The translations under genes were made by a program, and so were the position numbers. A stretch of DNA of 64,000 nucleotides from Halomonas stenophila. GTDB taxonomy: Bacteria > Pseudomonadota > Gammaproteobacteria > Pseudomonadales > Halomonadaceae. A model generated the notes under the pieces. The model was not told where the DNA came from. It made no database searches and saw nothing but the letters and a program-made list of their open reading frames with translations. How positions within the stretch are numbered: the first letter of the stretch is position 1; every line of letters begins with the position of its first letter. The DNA lies in assembly GCF_014192275.1 (NCBI RefSeq), contig NZ_JACHXR010000016.1, positions 25,583 to 89,582 on the forward strand. The letters run 5' to 3'. Of the stretch, positions 23,098 to 30,989 are shown one piece after another.

Positions 23098-24674
23098 TCC
23101 ACGTTGAGTCGGGTGATCTGGTCGGGCTGGCCGATGGCGAAGCCGGTATCGCGCTCGGTGGCCTGTCGGGAGAAGGTCAGCTCGTTGGGGTAGGCGGCGT
23201 AGACCCGGTACAGCAGTTGGCCGGTCTCCACCACATCGCCGATCCGCGCCAGCACGTCGATGCCGGCGCCGATGGCCCGGGGCGCCCCGGCGAGTCGGGC
23301 GATGCGCGCCAGTTGCAGGTTGTCGATGGCGGTCACCACCCCGCCGGAGCGAGCGGTCACTTCCACGCAGTGCGGCGCCAGCGGCGGATGTTCGGGGTCA
23401 AAGGGCTTGGCGCCTTGGGCCACGATGATGGCCTGCATCTTCTCCAGGGCGCGACCGGCATCGAGGATATCCCGGGCCAGCCCGAAGCCGTCGCCGCCGC
23501 GCACGTCCGGGTCGAACTCCAGCATCCGCCCGGCCAGGCGCAGGGCCTTCTGGCGCAGGTCCATGGGGGCGTTCGGGTGGTTGGTGAGCACTCGCATCAC
23601 GTCCCGGGCCTCGAGCACGGGGCCGATGCCCCGCCCCACCGGCTGGCTGCCGTCGGTGATCACCACGTCCAGGGTCAGGCCCATGCGGCTGGCCACGAAC
23701 TCGAACAGCTTGCGCAGCCGGCGGGCCTCGGGCATGGAGCGCACCTTGGCGTGGGGGCCGATGGGGATGTCGAGCAGCAGGTGGGTGGAGCCGGCGGCGA
23801 CCTTCTTGGAGAGGATCGAGGCCACCATCTGCCCCGGCGAGTCCACCGAGAGCGGGCGCTCCACCGAGATCAGCACGTCATCGGCGGGCGAGAGCTGGCT
23901 GGTGCCGCCCCAGGCCAGGCAGCCCCGGTGAGTGCGCACCAACTGACCCAGTTCCTCGAAGGGCAGGTCGACGTTGGCCAGCACCTCCATGGTGTCGGCG
24001 GTCCCCGAGGGCGAGGTGATGGCCCGGGAGGAGGTCTTGGGGCACAGCAGGCCGTGGGCGGCGACGATCGGCACCACCAGCATCGAGGTGCGGTTGCCGG
24101 GGATGCCGCCGATGCAGTGCTTGTCGACCACCGGGTGCTCGTGCCAGTCGAGCCGGCGCCCCACCCGGCTCATGGCGTCGCTGAGGAAGAACACCTCCTC
24201 GCGGTCGAGCTCGTTGCGGTCGCAGGCCACCACGAAGGCGGTCAGCTCGATCTTCGAATAGCGCCGCTCGGCGATGTCCTGAATGATCCGGCGGAAGTCG
24301 TCCCGGGTCAGGCGCTCGCCGGCGATCTTGCGGTGCAGGGCGGGTATCGAGGGCGGCGGCTCGGCCTGCAGGATGCTGACCGGATGGCCCTCGGCCACCC
24401 CCAGGGTGGCGAAGGCATCCTCGGAGAGCCCCAGCTCCCCGCAGGCGACGATCGCGGCGTCGTCCACCACGTTGAGGGTGGCCAGGATGCGCTGGCCGTT
24501 GGCGCGCACCTCCACCTTGGCCAGCGCCTGGAAGCCCTCGGCCCGGTAGCGGTCGCACTCCCGGTGCATGTAGGCCACGTTCTCGCGGTAGGTATCGATG
24601 CCGACGCGTTTCAGCTTGAGCGGCGACAGGCGATCCTCGGTGGACGCGGCCTCGGCGGCGGGGGATCGGGTCAT
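23091..24674 (-). CDS. Thymidine/AMP phosphorylase family protein
   Basis: A 527-residue nucleoside/nucleotide phosphorylase of the long archaeal-type group. An N-terminal double-psi-like domain (about 1-100) precedes the DeoA core with VDKHCIGGIPGNRTS, SSRAITSPSGTADTME and KKVAAGSTHLLLDIP. Relatives in archaea release ribose-1,5-bisphosphate from AMP; bacterial ones are annotated as putative thymidine phosphorylases. Ordinary DeoA is about 440 residues and lacks the N-terminal domain. It overlaps the PRPP-synthase-like gene, suggesting salvage of the ribose phosphate part into PRPP. Only a weak ribosome site precedes the ATG. Confidence 0.85.
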   Translation of the reverse strand: MTRSPAAEAASTEDRLSPLKLKRVGIDTYRENVAYMHRECDRYRAEGFQALAKVEVRANGQRILATLNVVDDAAIVACGELGLSEDAFATLGVAEGHPVSILQAEPPPSIPALHRKIAGERLTRDDFRRIIQDIAERRYSKIELTAFVVACDRNELDREEVFFLSDAMSRVGRRLDWHEHPVVDKHCIGGIPGNRTSMLVVPIVAAHGLLCPKTSSRAITSPSGTADTMEVLANVDLPFEELGQLVRTHRGCLAWGGTSQLSPADDVLISVERPLSVDSPGQMVASILSKKVAAGSTHLLLDIPIGPHAKVRSMPEARRLRKLFEFVASRMGLTLDVVITDGSQPVGRGIGPVLEARDVMRVLTNHPNAPMDLRQKALRLAGRMLEFDPDVRGGDGFGLARDILDAGRALEKMQAIIVAQGAKPFDPEHPPLAPHCVEVTARSGGVVTAIDNLQLARIARLAGAPRAIGAGIDVLARIGDVVETGQLLYRVYAAYPNELTFSRQATERDTGFAIGQPDQITRLNVEC

Positions 24675-24699
24675 GGTGTCGTGCCTGCGAGGCGCCCCG

Positions 24700-24717
24700 G
24701 TGACACGGGTGTGTCAC
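24700..24717. promoter_or_regulatory. GTGACAC/GTGTCAC inverted repeat upstream of the phosphorylase
   Basis: A 7-bp perfect inverted repeat with a 4-base centre, extended by CCGG on both sides, 26 bases before the start codon at 24674. It is suitably placed for an operator or a 5'-leader hairpin. The rest of 24718-24933 holds nothing recognisable. Confidence 0.35.
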
Positions 24718-24933
24718 CCGGATGACGGATGGCTTCATCCTAGCAGCGCCCCGGGGGAGCGTCATTTGACGGGGCAAGGGCGGGAGCGGAAGCCCGCAAC
24801 GCGAGATGCCCGCCCCCACGGGACGGGACGGGCGTCGTGGCGTTCGCTCGTTCGCGTGCTCGGGTCGCCGGGAAGTCGCACTGCTTGTCGCCGAAATGCC
24901 CCTCCTCGTCGGGACCGGGGGATGGATGGCTCC

Positions 24934-26217
24934 TCAGGTTTCCCGGTCGAGCAGGGCCTCGTCGAATGGATAGCGCGAGAGCTTCTCGATGCCGGTCTCG
25001 GTGACCAGCACCTCTTCCTCCAGCTTGACGCCGTCGGCGGCGCCGACCTCGCCGATGTAGCTTTCCACGGAGACGACCATGCCGGGCTCCAGGACGCCGT
25101 CCCTGGAGAAGCGGTCGAAGTCCATGTGGTGGGCGACCAGCGGCGTCTCGCCGTGCATGCCCACGCCGTGGATGATCGACGGGTAGCGCCGGTCGAGGAA
25201 GCGCTCGGGGATCGTCCAGGCCTGTTCGGCGATCTCGCGGTAGCGCATGCCCGGCGCGAGGATGCCCATGTTGTGGTGCACCTGGTCGTAGGCCATGCGG
25301 TACAGGCGCTTCTGGTAGGCGCTCGGCTTGCCGGGGCCGACGTGGAAGGTGCGCGAGAAGTCGGAGTAGTAGCCGTGGCAGCCGATGGTGTCGGTGTCCA
25401 GCGCCACCAGCTCGCCGGGGCGGATCACCCGGTCGCTCGCCTCGTTGAACCAGGGGTTGGTGCGCGGCCCCGAGGACAGCAGGCGGGTCTCGATGAACTC
25501 GCCGCCCTGCTTGATGATGTTGCCGTACAGGGTGGCGAAGAGGTCATTCTCGGTGACGCCCGGCTTGATGGCGGCCTCCACCTCGGCCACGGCGGCCTCG
25601 GCGCCGGCCATGGACTGGGCCAGGCAGGCGATCTCTTCCGGGGTCTTGATGCGCCGGCAGTGCAGGGTGTCCTGCATGCAGTCGAAGACCTCCAGGCCCT
25701 GGGCCTCCAGCGAGCGCGCCAGGTTCAGGGCACAGCGGTCGAGGCCGATCCTCCGGTTGCCGCGGCCATGCTCCTCCATCAGCTCGGCGATCTCGATGCC
25801 GAAGGGGTCGGAGGACAGGTTGTCGCGCTGGTTGACCGCGGACCACACCACCTTGGAGGTGCGCGACTCGTCGATGGTCTCCAGCCAGGTGGAGACGTGG
25901 GCGCTGCCCGGATACTCGAAGAGGATCACCGGGCCGTCGAGCGGCACGTACAGGTAGCGCGTGGAGTTGCGCAGGAAGTAGCCGAACATGTTGCGCGAAC
26001 CGGTGGCGTAGCGCTGGTTGTAGGGGTCGAACAGCACCACGGCGGCATAGCCCTGCTCGGCCATCATCGCCCGCAGGCGCTGCAGGCGGCCGGCGCGCAG
26101 CCGCACGGGATCGAAGGCCGTGGGGATGCTGTCGCCGCAGGCCTGCGGGGCCGACGGCACCACCGGGATCCGCTCCGGTTCGTTGTCGGTCAGCTTCTCG
26201 AAATCCACGATGCTCAT
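24934..26217 (-). CDS. M24 (creatinase-fold) metal hydrolase, DddP-like
   Basis: A 427-residue pita-bread-fold protein. Metal ligands of the family are all present: Asp-x-Asp in ALDTDTIG, Asp in YYSDFSR, His in IHGVGMHGE, Glu in VSVESYIGE and Glu in KLEEEVLV. Several segments (IETRLLSSGPRTNPWF; ending RYPFDEALL) closely recall DddP, the M24-type DMSP lyase of marine bacteria that releases dimethyl sulfide and acrylate. Other M24 relatives are prolidases and ectoine hydrolase. The start is uncertain (26217 or 26238); neither has a good site. Next to a 2-oxoglutarate oxygenase transcribed in the same direction. The DMSP function is inferred only. Confidence 0.72.
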   Translation of the reverse strand: MSIVDFEKLTDNEPERIPVVPSAPQACGDSIPTAFDPVRLRAGRLQRLRAMMAEQGYAAVVLFDPYNQRYATGSRNMFGYFLRNSTRYLYVPLDGPVILFEYPGSAHVSTWLETIDESRTSKVVWSAVNQRDNLSSDPFGIEIAELMEEHGRGNRRIGLDRCALNLARSLEAQGLEVFDCMQDTLHCRRIKTPEEIACLAQSMAGAEAAVAEVEAAIKPGVTENDLFATLYGNIIKQGGEFIETRLLSSGPRTNPWFNEASDRVIRPGELVALDTDTIGCHGYYSDFSRTFHVGPGKPSAYQKRLYRMAYDQVHHNMGILAPGMRYREIAEQAWTIPERFLDRRYPSIIHGVGMHGETPLVAHHMDFDRFSRDGVLEPGMVVSVESYIGEVGAADGVKLEEEVLVTETGIEKLSRYPFDEALLDRET

Positions 26218-26293
26218 GTCAGGGTCCGGTCTCTCCATTATCGGCTATGGGGTATCCCGCAAAGGCAGGAGCGAAATACGTGGCGAAGGCGGA

Positions 26294-27175
26294 TCAATCG
26301 GCCAGGGCGTCGCGGCGCTGCATGCCTTCCTCGCGCAGCCGCTCGTGCACCGGCGCCATGCGCCCGAAGATGCGCCGGGCCCGCTCGGGACGCCCGATGA
26401 AGCCCGGCTCCTTGGCGTAGGCGAAGATCACCGTGTGGCGCTCGCGGTCGCCCTCCACCAGGGTGACCCGGTGCAGCGAGTAGCGGCCGAAGAAGATCTG
26501 CAGGTCGCCGGGCTGGAGATCCAGGGACTTGAGCCGGGTGCGGTCGCCGTCGATGACCTGCTCCACGCCCTCGACGTTCTCGCCCTCGGGGCTGCGGATG
26601 CCCGGGGCATACTCGAAGCGACCGCCGCCGCGGGACTGGCGGGTCATCATGGTGACGATGAATTCGTTGGTGTCGTAGTGCCAGGGGTGCTGACAGCCCT
26701 CGCGCAGCACGTTGATCACCAGGTCGGCCAGCGGGTCGGCATAGGGGTGGATCTCCTCCATGCCCACCACCGTGGCGATGAAGCGCTGGAAGTCGGCGTT
26801 GCGGTAGACCCGGCGGATGATGGTGTCGTCGCCGATGCGGTCGCCGGCGACGAAGCCGTTGGTGCGGACGTCGAAGCGGTTCACCGGGTGGCTGGCCGGC
26901 TTCTCGGGATCGGCGGCGCTGTTGTAGGGGTTGGTCTCGGTCCGGTTGTAGTGGGCCTCCGGCGAGAGCCGCTCGGTCTCCCGCTCCAGGCGCGCCAGGG
27001 CCGCCTCGGGAACGAAGTTCTTGAGCACCACACAACCGTCCGCGTCCAGCTGGCGACGGCAGCGGTCGATCAGCTCGCGCCCCGCTGCGCCGTCGAGATC
27101 ATCGAGAGGATAGCGGGCCAGGTCGATCAGGCCCTCGAGGGAGCTCGCCTCGTTCACCTCGGCTGCCGACTGCAT
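26294..27175 (-). CDS. 2-oxoglutarate/Fe(II) oxygenase, HalD/ArpA-like
   Basis: A 293-residue cupin-fold dioxygenase. The metal triad is His and Asp in PWHYDTNEF and the distal His in YSLHRVTLV; the Arg of the following GDRERHTVIF binds 2-oxoglutarate. GGGRFEYAPGIRSPEGEN is typical of the group that includes amino-acid hydroxylases and halogenase-like HalD proteins. An Asp at the HxD position means it is a hydroxylase rather than a halogenase. First gene of a unit with the DddP-like hydrolase, and divergent from a LysR gene that probably controls both. Substrate unknown; possibly a small amino acid or osmolyte. Confidence 0.8.
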   Translation of the reverse strand: MQSAAEVNEASSLEGLIDLARYPLDDLDGAAGRELIDRCRRQLDADGCVVLKNFVPEAALARLERETERLSPEAHYNRTETNPYNSAADPEKPASHPVNRFDVRTNGFVAGDRIGDDTIIRRVYRNADFQRFIATVVGMEEIHPYADPLADLVINVLREGCQHPWHYDTNEFIVTMMTRQSRGGGRFEYAPGIRSPEGENVEGVEQVIDGDRTRLKSLDLQPGDLQIFFGRYSLHRVTLVEGDRERHTVIFAYAKEPGFIGRPERARRIFGRMAPVHERLREEGMQRRDALAD

Positions 27176-27284
27176 GCGTTGCTGCCCCTGTGATTCTCAA
27201 GGATTCACTCGACAGGATAGTGAGCCGAGAATCATAATAAAAATGAATGATTGAGATGTGACCAATTTCAAAGGCTCATCAATA

Positions 27285-28172
27285 ATGGATACCGCGCTGC
27301 TCCGTACCTTCGTCACCGTGGCCGAGTGCCAGGGCTTCAGTGCCGCCGGCAAGGTGCTGCATCGCACCCAGTCGGCGGTGAGCCTGCAGATCAAGCGGCT
27401 CGAGGAGCAGATGGGCCAGGCGATGTTCGAGCGCACCAGCCGCAGCGTGCTGCTCACCTCCCACGGGGAGCGGCTGCTGCCCTACGCCCGGCACATGCTC
27501 AAGCTGGAGGACGAGGCCCGGGAGGCCCTCGGCGAGGGGAGCCGCGGCGAGCTGATCCGCTTCGCCACCTCCGAGGAGCAGGCCAGCGCCTACCTCCCCG
27601 AGCTGATGCCCCGCTATGCCCGGCGCTTCCCCGATACCCGCCTGGAACTGCACTGCGACATGAGCGCCGCCCTGGTGCGCCAGTTCCAGGAGGGGCTGCT
27701 GGACGTGGTGCTGTCGATCCGCCACCTGCCCACCCGGTCCGGCCAGCTGCTGGGCTGGGAGCCGATGGTCTGGGTGGTGGCCGAGGACTGCCGGCCGGGC
27801 CAGTGGGAGACCCTGCCCCTGGCCCTCAACCCGGAGGGCTGCATCTTCCGGGCTCATGCGCTCGCGGCCCTGGGCCGCGAGGAACGCCGCTGGGAGGCGC
27901 GCTACGCCAGCCAGTCGCCCACCGGCATCAACCTGCCGGTGCAGGCGGGGCTGGCCATGACGGTGAAGACGCCGCGCAGCGTCCCGGCGGGCTGCCGGAT
28001 CGTCGGCGAGGAAGAAGGGCTGCCGCCCCTGGGGCAGGTGGAGATCGAGCTGCATCGCCGCCCGGGCCATACCAGCGAGGCGCTGAACGCCTTCTGCGAG
28101 GAGCTCGAGCGCATCGTCACCCACAACGCGGACGTGGCCGCCCCGGCGCCGGGCGAGATGGCCGCCCCCTGA
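27285..28172 (+). CDS. LysR-family transcriptional regulator
   Basis: A 295-residue LysR protein: N-terminal helix-turn-helix (FVTVAECQGFSAAGKVLHRTQ, then SLQIKRLEEQMG) and a C-terminal periplasmic-binding-like effector domain. The ATG at 27285 is the family start; nine extra codons upstream are unlikely to be used. Divergent from the oxygenase gene with 109 bases between, the standard arrangement for a LysR protein and its target. Confidence 0.86.
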   Translation: MDTALLRTFVTVAECQGFSAAGKVLHRTQSAVSLQIKRLEEQMGQAMFERTSRSVLLTSHGERLLPYARHMLKLEDEAREALGEGSRGELIRFATSEEQASAYLPELMPRYARRFPDTRLELHCDMSAALVRQFQEGLLDVVLSIRHLPTRSGQLLGWEPMVWVVAEDCRPGQWETLPLALNPEGCIFRAHALAALGREERRWEARYASQSPTGINLPVQAGLAMTVKTPRSVPAGCRIVGEEEGLPPLGQVEIELHRRPGHTSEALNAFCEELERIVTHNADVAAPAPGEMAAP

Positions 28173-28193
28173 CCCCGCGCCGCCGGCGCGGGG
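28173..28193. terminator. GC-rich hairpin between convergent genes
   Basis: CCCCGCGCCG and CGGCGCGGGG pair with a one-base loop between the LysR and PEBP genes. There is no T run on either side, so it is a termination candidate only. Confidence 0.5.
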
Positions 28194-28205
28194 CCGGGCA
28201 TGCGC

Positions 28206-28682
28206 TCAGTCGCGGCGGTAGGTGCCGATCAGGCGATTCATGCCGATCAGGTGGGGCTCGACCTGCTTGAGCAGCTCGCTCATCGAGATCCCCTCGGGCA
28301 GGGCCGTGGCCTTGTCCAGGGCCAGCACCCAGAAGTAGTAGTGGTGCAGGCCGTGGCCCGCGGGCGGCATGGGGCCCCCGTAGCCGTTGCGGCTGAAGTC
28401 GTTGCGCCCGCGGGTGCCCGCCGAGGTGGCCTCCTTCAGCGAGCTGTCGGCGGTCGGCAGGTTGTAGAGCACCCAGTGCACGAAGCCATAGCTGCCGTGC
28501 TGCACGAGGGGCGCATCGGGGTCATGGCAGATCACCGCGAAGCTCCTGGTTTCCTCCGGCGGGTTCGACCAGCTCAGCGGCGGCGAGAGGTCGTCCCCTT
28601 CGCCGGTGTACTTGATGGGGATCTCGCCCCCATCCCGGAAAGCGGCGCTTTCCACCTGCATCTTCGAGAAGGCGAAGGCCAT
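28206..28682 (-). CDS. YbhB/YbcL-type PEBP protein
   Basis: A 158-residue phosphatidylethanolamine-binding-protein homologue: YTGEGDDLSPPLSW, ICHDPDAPL, FVHWVLYNLP and GPMPPAGHGLHHYYF are the conserved ligand-pocket segments. Bacterial members are cytoplasmic or periplasmic small-ligand binding proteins of unknown role; no signal peptide here. Start at 28682 with GGGAGG upstream. Confidence 0.86.
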   Translation of the reverse strand: MAFAFSKMQVESAAFRDGGEIPIKYTGEGDDLSPPLSWSNPPEETRSFAVICHDPDAPLVQHGSYGFVHWVLYNLPTADSSLKEATSAGTRGRNDFSRNGYGGPMPPAGHGLHHYYFWVLALDKATALPEGISMSELLKQVEPHLIGMNRLIGTYRRD

Positions 28683-28805
28683 GGGTTGGGTCCTCCCTGA
28701 AGGAACGGGTTGGCGATTTCAGCGTCGGCAACCGGTCGACGCCTGTCAACGACGCCGGGCCATGGCATGATGGCGGCGAGCCGAGTCTTCAACCGGAGGG
28801 AGAGG

Positions 28806-29267
28806 ATGAAGCGACTGCTGATCGTGGCCCATGCGCCGTCTGCCAATACGCGGCGCCTGCGCGACGCCGCCCGGCGCGGGGCCGGCCACCCGGACATCGA
28901 GGGCGTCGAGGTGGTGGTCAAGGCGCCGCTGGAGGCCGGCCCCGAGGACGTGCTGGCCTGCGATGCCATCCTGCTCGGCACCACCGAGAACCTGGGCTAC
29001 ATGAGCGGCGCCCTGAAGGACTTCTTCGACCGCAGCTACTACCCGCTGCTGGAGGAGACCCAGGGCCTGCCCTGCGCGCTCTACATCCGCGCCGGGCATG
29101 ACGGCACCGGCACCCGGCGCGCCGTGGAGGGTATCGTCACCGGCCTGCGCTGGAAGTGGGTGCAGGAGCCGCTGATATGCCGGGGAGAGTTCAAGACCGA
29201 ATTCATGACGCAATGCGAGGAACTCGGGTTATCGATGGCCGCCAGCCTGGAGGCTGGCATCATTTGA
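28806..29267 (+). CDS. Flavodoxin-like NAD(P)H-dependent reductase
   Basis: A 153-residue flavodoxin-fold protein. LIVAHAPSANTRRLRDAA is the FMN-phosphate loop, GTTENLGYMSGALKDFFDR the isoalloxazine-binding segment. Such proteins reduce quinones or act as electron carriers. GGAGGGAGAGG precedes the ATG at 28806; 96 upstream codons in frame are not supported. Divergent from the PEBP gene. Confidence 0.78.
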   Translation: MKRLLIVAHAPSANTRRLRDAARRGAGHPDIEGVEVVVKAPLEAGPEDVLACDAILLGTTENLGYMSGALKDFFDRSYYPLLEETQGLPCALYIRAGHDGTGTRRAVEGIVTGLRWKWVQEPLICRGEFKTEFMTQCEELGLSMAASLEAGII

Positions 29268-29441
29268 CACACACGTCAGCCAAGATGCACGGCGCTTGCC
29301 AGCCGGGAAAGGCCGTCATCGCCGACTGGACGCCCAGGCCCCCACCGCCCCCCTGCCACACCGTCATCGTCCCGCGAACAGACGGCGGTGGCATGATCGA
29401 GGCCGGCCCGGATGCGGCCGGCCTGGACACCACCGCCTTCC

Positions 29442-30182
29442 TCATGCCCCGGCTCCCGCGAGCAGCAGCCAACCGCCGTAGGCCACCAGTGCCAGGCCGA
29501 GCGCATCGGCCAGTCGCCGCCAGGGGGAGACCACCTTTTCCAGCAGGATGATCAGGGTGAGCAGGGCCATCCAGGCCAGGCTCATCACCCCACCGACGAA
29601 CATCAGCGCCATCAGGACCCAGCAGCAGCCCGCGCAGTAGAGGCCGAGCCGGATACCGGCGCTCAGGGCACGCCGTCGGTTGGCTGGGAACCCCTCGGCG
29701 ACCATGCCCAGTGGGCTGCGGCAACGGCGCAGGCAGGCATGCTTCCACGGCGTCCACTGGAAGGCCCCTGCGGCCAGCAGCAGCCCGCCAGGCACGCTGC
29801 CACCCAGTGCCTGGGAAGGCGTCAGCAGTCCCAGTGCCTGAAGTCCCCCCTGGGTGGCCGTGGCCAGGGCCGCGTAACCCGCCCAGGCGAGCAGGTAGCC
29901 GAGCGCAAACAGGTAGGGCAGCGCCCTTCCCGCGCGCCCCCGTGACCGTGCCGCGGCGAACATCAGGATGCCCGGCGCGGCACCCGGCAACATCATGCCG
30001 ACCATCATCACCATCCACATGCTGAAGGTGGCCCAGGGCCGGAAGGGCATGGGGGCCTCCATGGCCGGCATGCCCCCGGCCATGCGGACCAGATACCACC
30101 AGCTCAAGACGGTCGCCAGGCCCAGGCAGGCGAGAAGCAGGGCGCGGTCGTGGCGTAGCGTCTGCAGGGAAATGGCGTGCAT
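29442..30182 (-). CDS. DUF2182 integral membrane protein
   Basis: A 246-residue membrane protein with about six to seven hydrophobic segments. MWMVMMVGMMLPGAAPGIL, FQWTPWKHACLRRCRSP and CAGCCWVLMALMFVGGVMSL are the conserved Met/Cys-rich segments of DUF2182, thought to bind metal. It follows the DUF1326 gene by 18 bases, a pairing that recurs in many genomes; the role is unknown, perhaps copper or another metal. Bases 29268-29441 hold no gene that I can support. Confidence 0.84.
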   Translation of the reverse strand: MHAISLQTLRHDRALLLACLGLATVLSWWYLVRMAGGMPAMEAPMPFRPWATFSMWMVMMVGMMLPGAAPGILMFAAARSRGRAGRALPYLFALGYLLAWAGYAALATATQGGLQALGLLTPSQALGGSVPGGLLLAAGAFQWTPWKHACLRRCRSPLGMVAEGFPANRRRALSAGIRLGLYCAGCCWVLMALMFVGGVMSLAWMALLTLIILLEKVVSPWRRLADALGLALVAYGGWLLLAGAGA

Positions 30183-30200
30183 CTCGAATCCTCCCGGCCC

Positions 30201-30806
30201 TCACGCCGCCTGGTACTGGAACGGAGAATAGAAGGCGGTACGCCCGCCGAAGCTCCAGTCCAGGCCGTAGCCACGGTGTGAGACGTGGGTCGATTGCGCC
30301 ACCGTCCCGGTGTTGCCCGGCGCCACCGCGACCGGATGGCCGCTGATGGTGACCTCCTCGCCGTTCTGTCCCTCGATGGCATCCAGCGAGGCGGCGGCGA
30401 CCTCGCCCACCTCGAGGCGGTGCTGTCGCCCCTCGATGTCATAGCGCATCGGCACCGACTCGACCCCCAGGATCTCGCCGACGAAGCCGGCCAGGGTGGC
30501 GGGATGCCCACCGGCGGACCCGCCGAAGATCTGCACCAGGGCGTCGTGCTGTTGCTGGCTGGCACCGGCGTCGATGTAGACCACCACCCTCCAGTCGCCG
30601 GCGGTCATGTTCCCCGGGGCATGCAGGGCCATGGCCAGGTTCAGTCCGTCGAGAGAAAGCTCGTCCATGCTGCCCTGATCGATATGCCATGCCACCAGGG
30701 CGTCGCAGCTGCCTTCCGTGGGATCCCTGCCGAACAGGCAGGGACACGCGCCCTTGCAGGTGCAGGCCTCGAAGTAGGTGCCTTCGACTCGCCATTGCGT
30801 GGTCAT
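30201..30806 (-). CDS. DUF1326 protein
   Basis: A 201-residue protein with the DUF1326 start WRVEGTYFEACTCKGACPCLF, where the CxCxxxCPC cysteines may bind metal, and a beta-rich body ending in GRTAFYSPFQYQA. First gene of a two-gene operon with the DUF2182 membrane protein. Divergent from a large regulator at 30990, which may control it. Start at 30806 behind GGAGG. Confidence 0.85.
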   Translation of the reverse strand: MTTQWRVEGTYFEACTCKGACPCLFGRDPTEGSCDALVAWHIDQGSMDELSLDGLNLAMALHAPGNMTAGDWRVVVYIDAGASQQQHDALVQIFGGSAGGHPATLAGFVGEILGVESVPMRYDIEGRQHRLEVGEVAAASLDAIEGQNGEEVTISGHPVAVAPGNTGTVAQSTHVSHRGYGLDWSFGGRTAFYSPFQYQAA

Positions 30807-30989
30807 GATCGCGCCTCCTCATTCGTCTCTGGATGGACGACATCAAGGGATGTCGTACCTTCACTAATAGCGCCTTGCCGGGAGACGCACCCGAGAAGAC
30901 GATGAGAATTTCGTGAGAATCGACGTACGGCGACGGCGTGGTGAGCTTGCGTTAGGCTGACAAGGTGTCACGCCACGCGGGACGGACCG

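Noticed and set aside
22258..26400. Plus-strand frames of 311 to 600 codons opposite the phosphorylase and M24 genes
   Set aside because: No motifs, repetitive composition; the minus-strand genes carry complete catalytic motifs.
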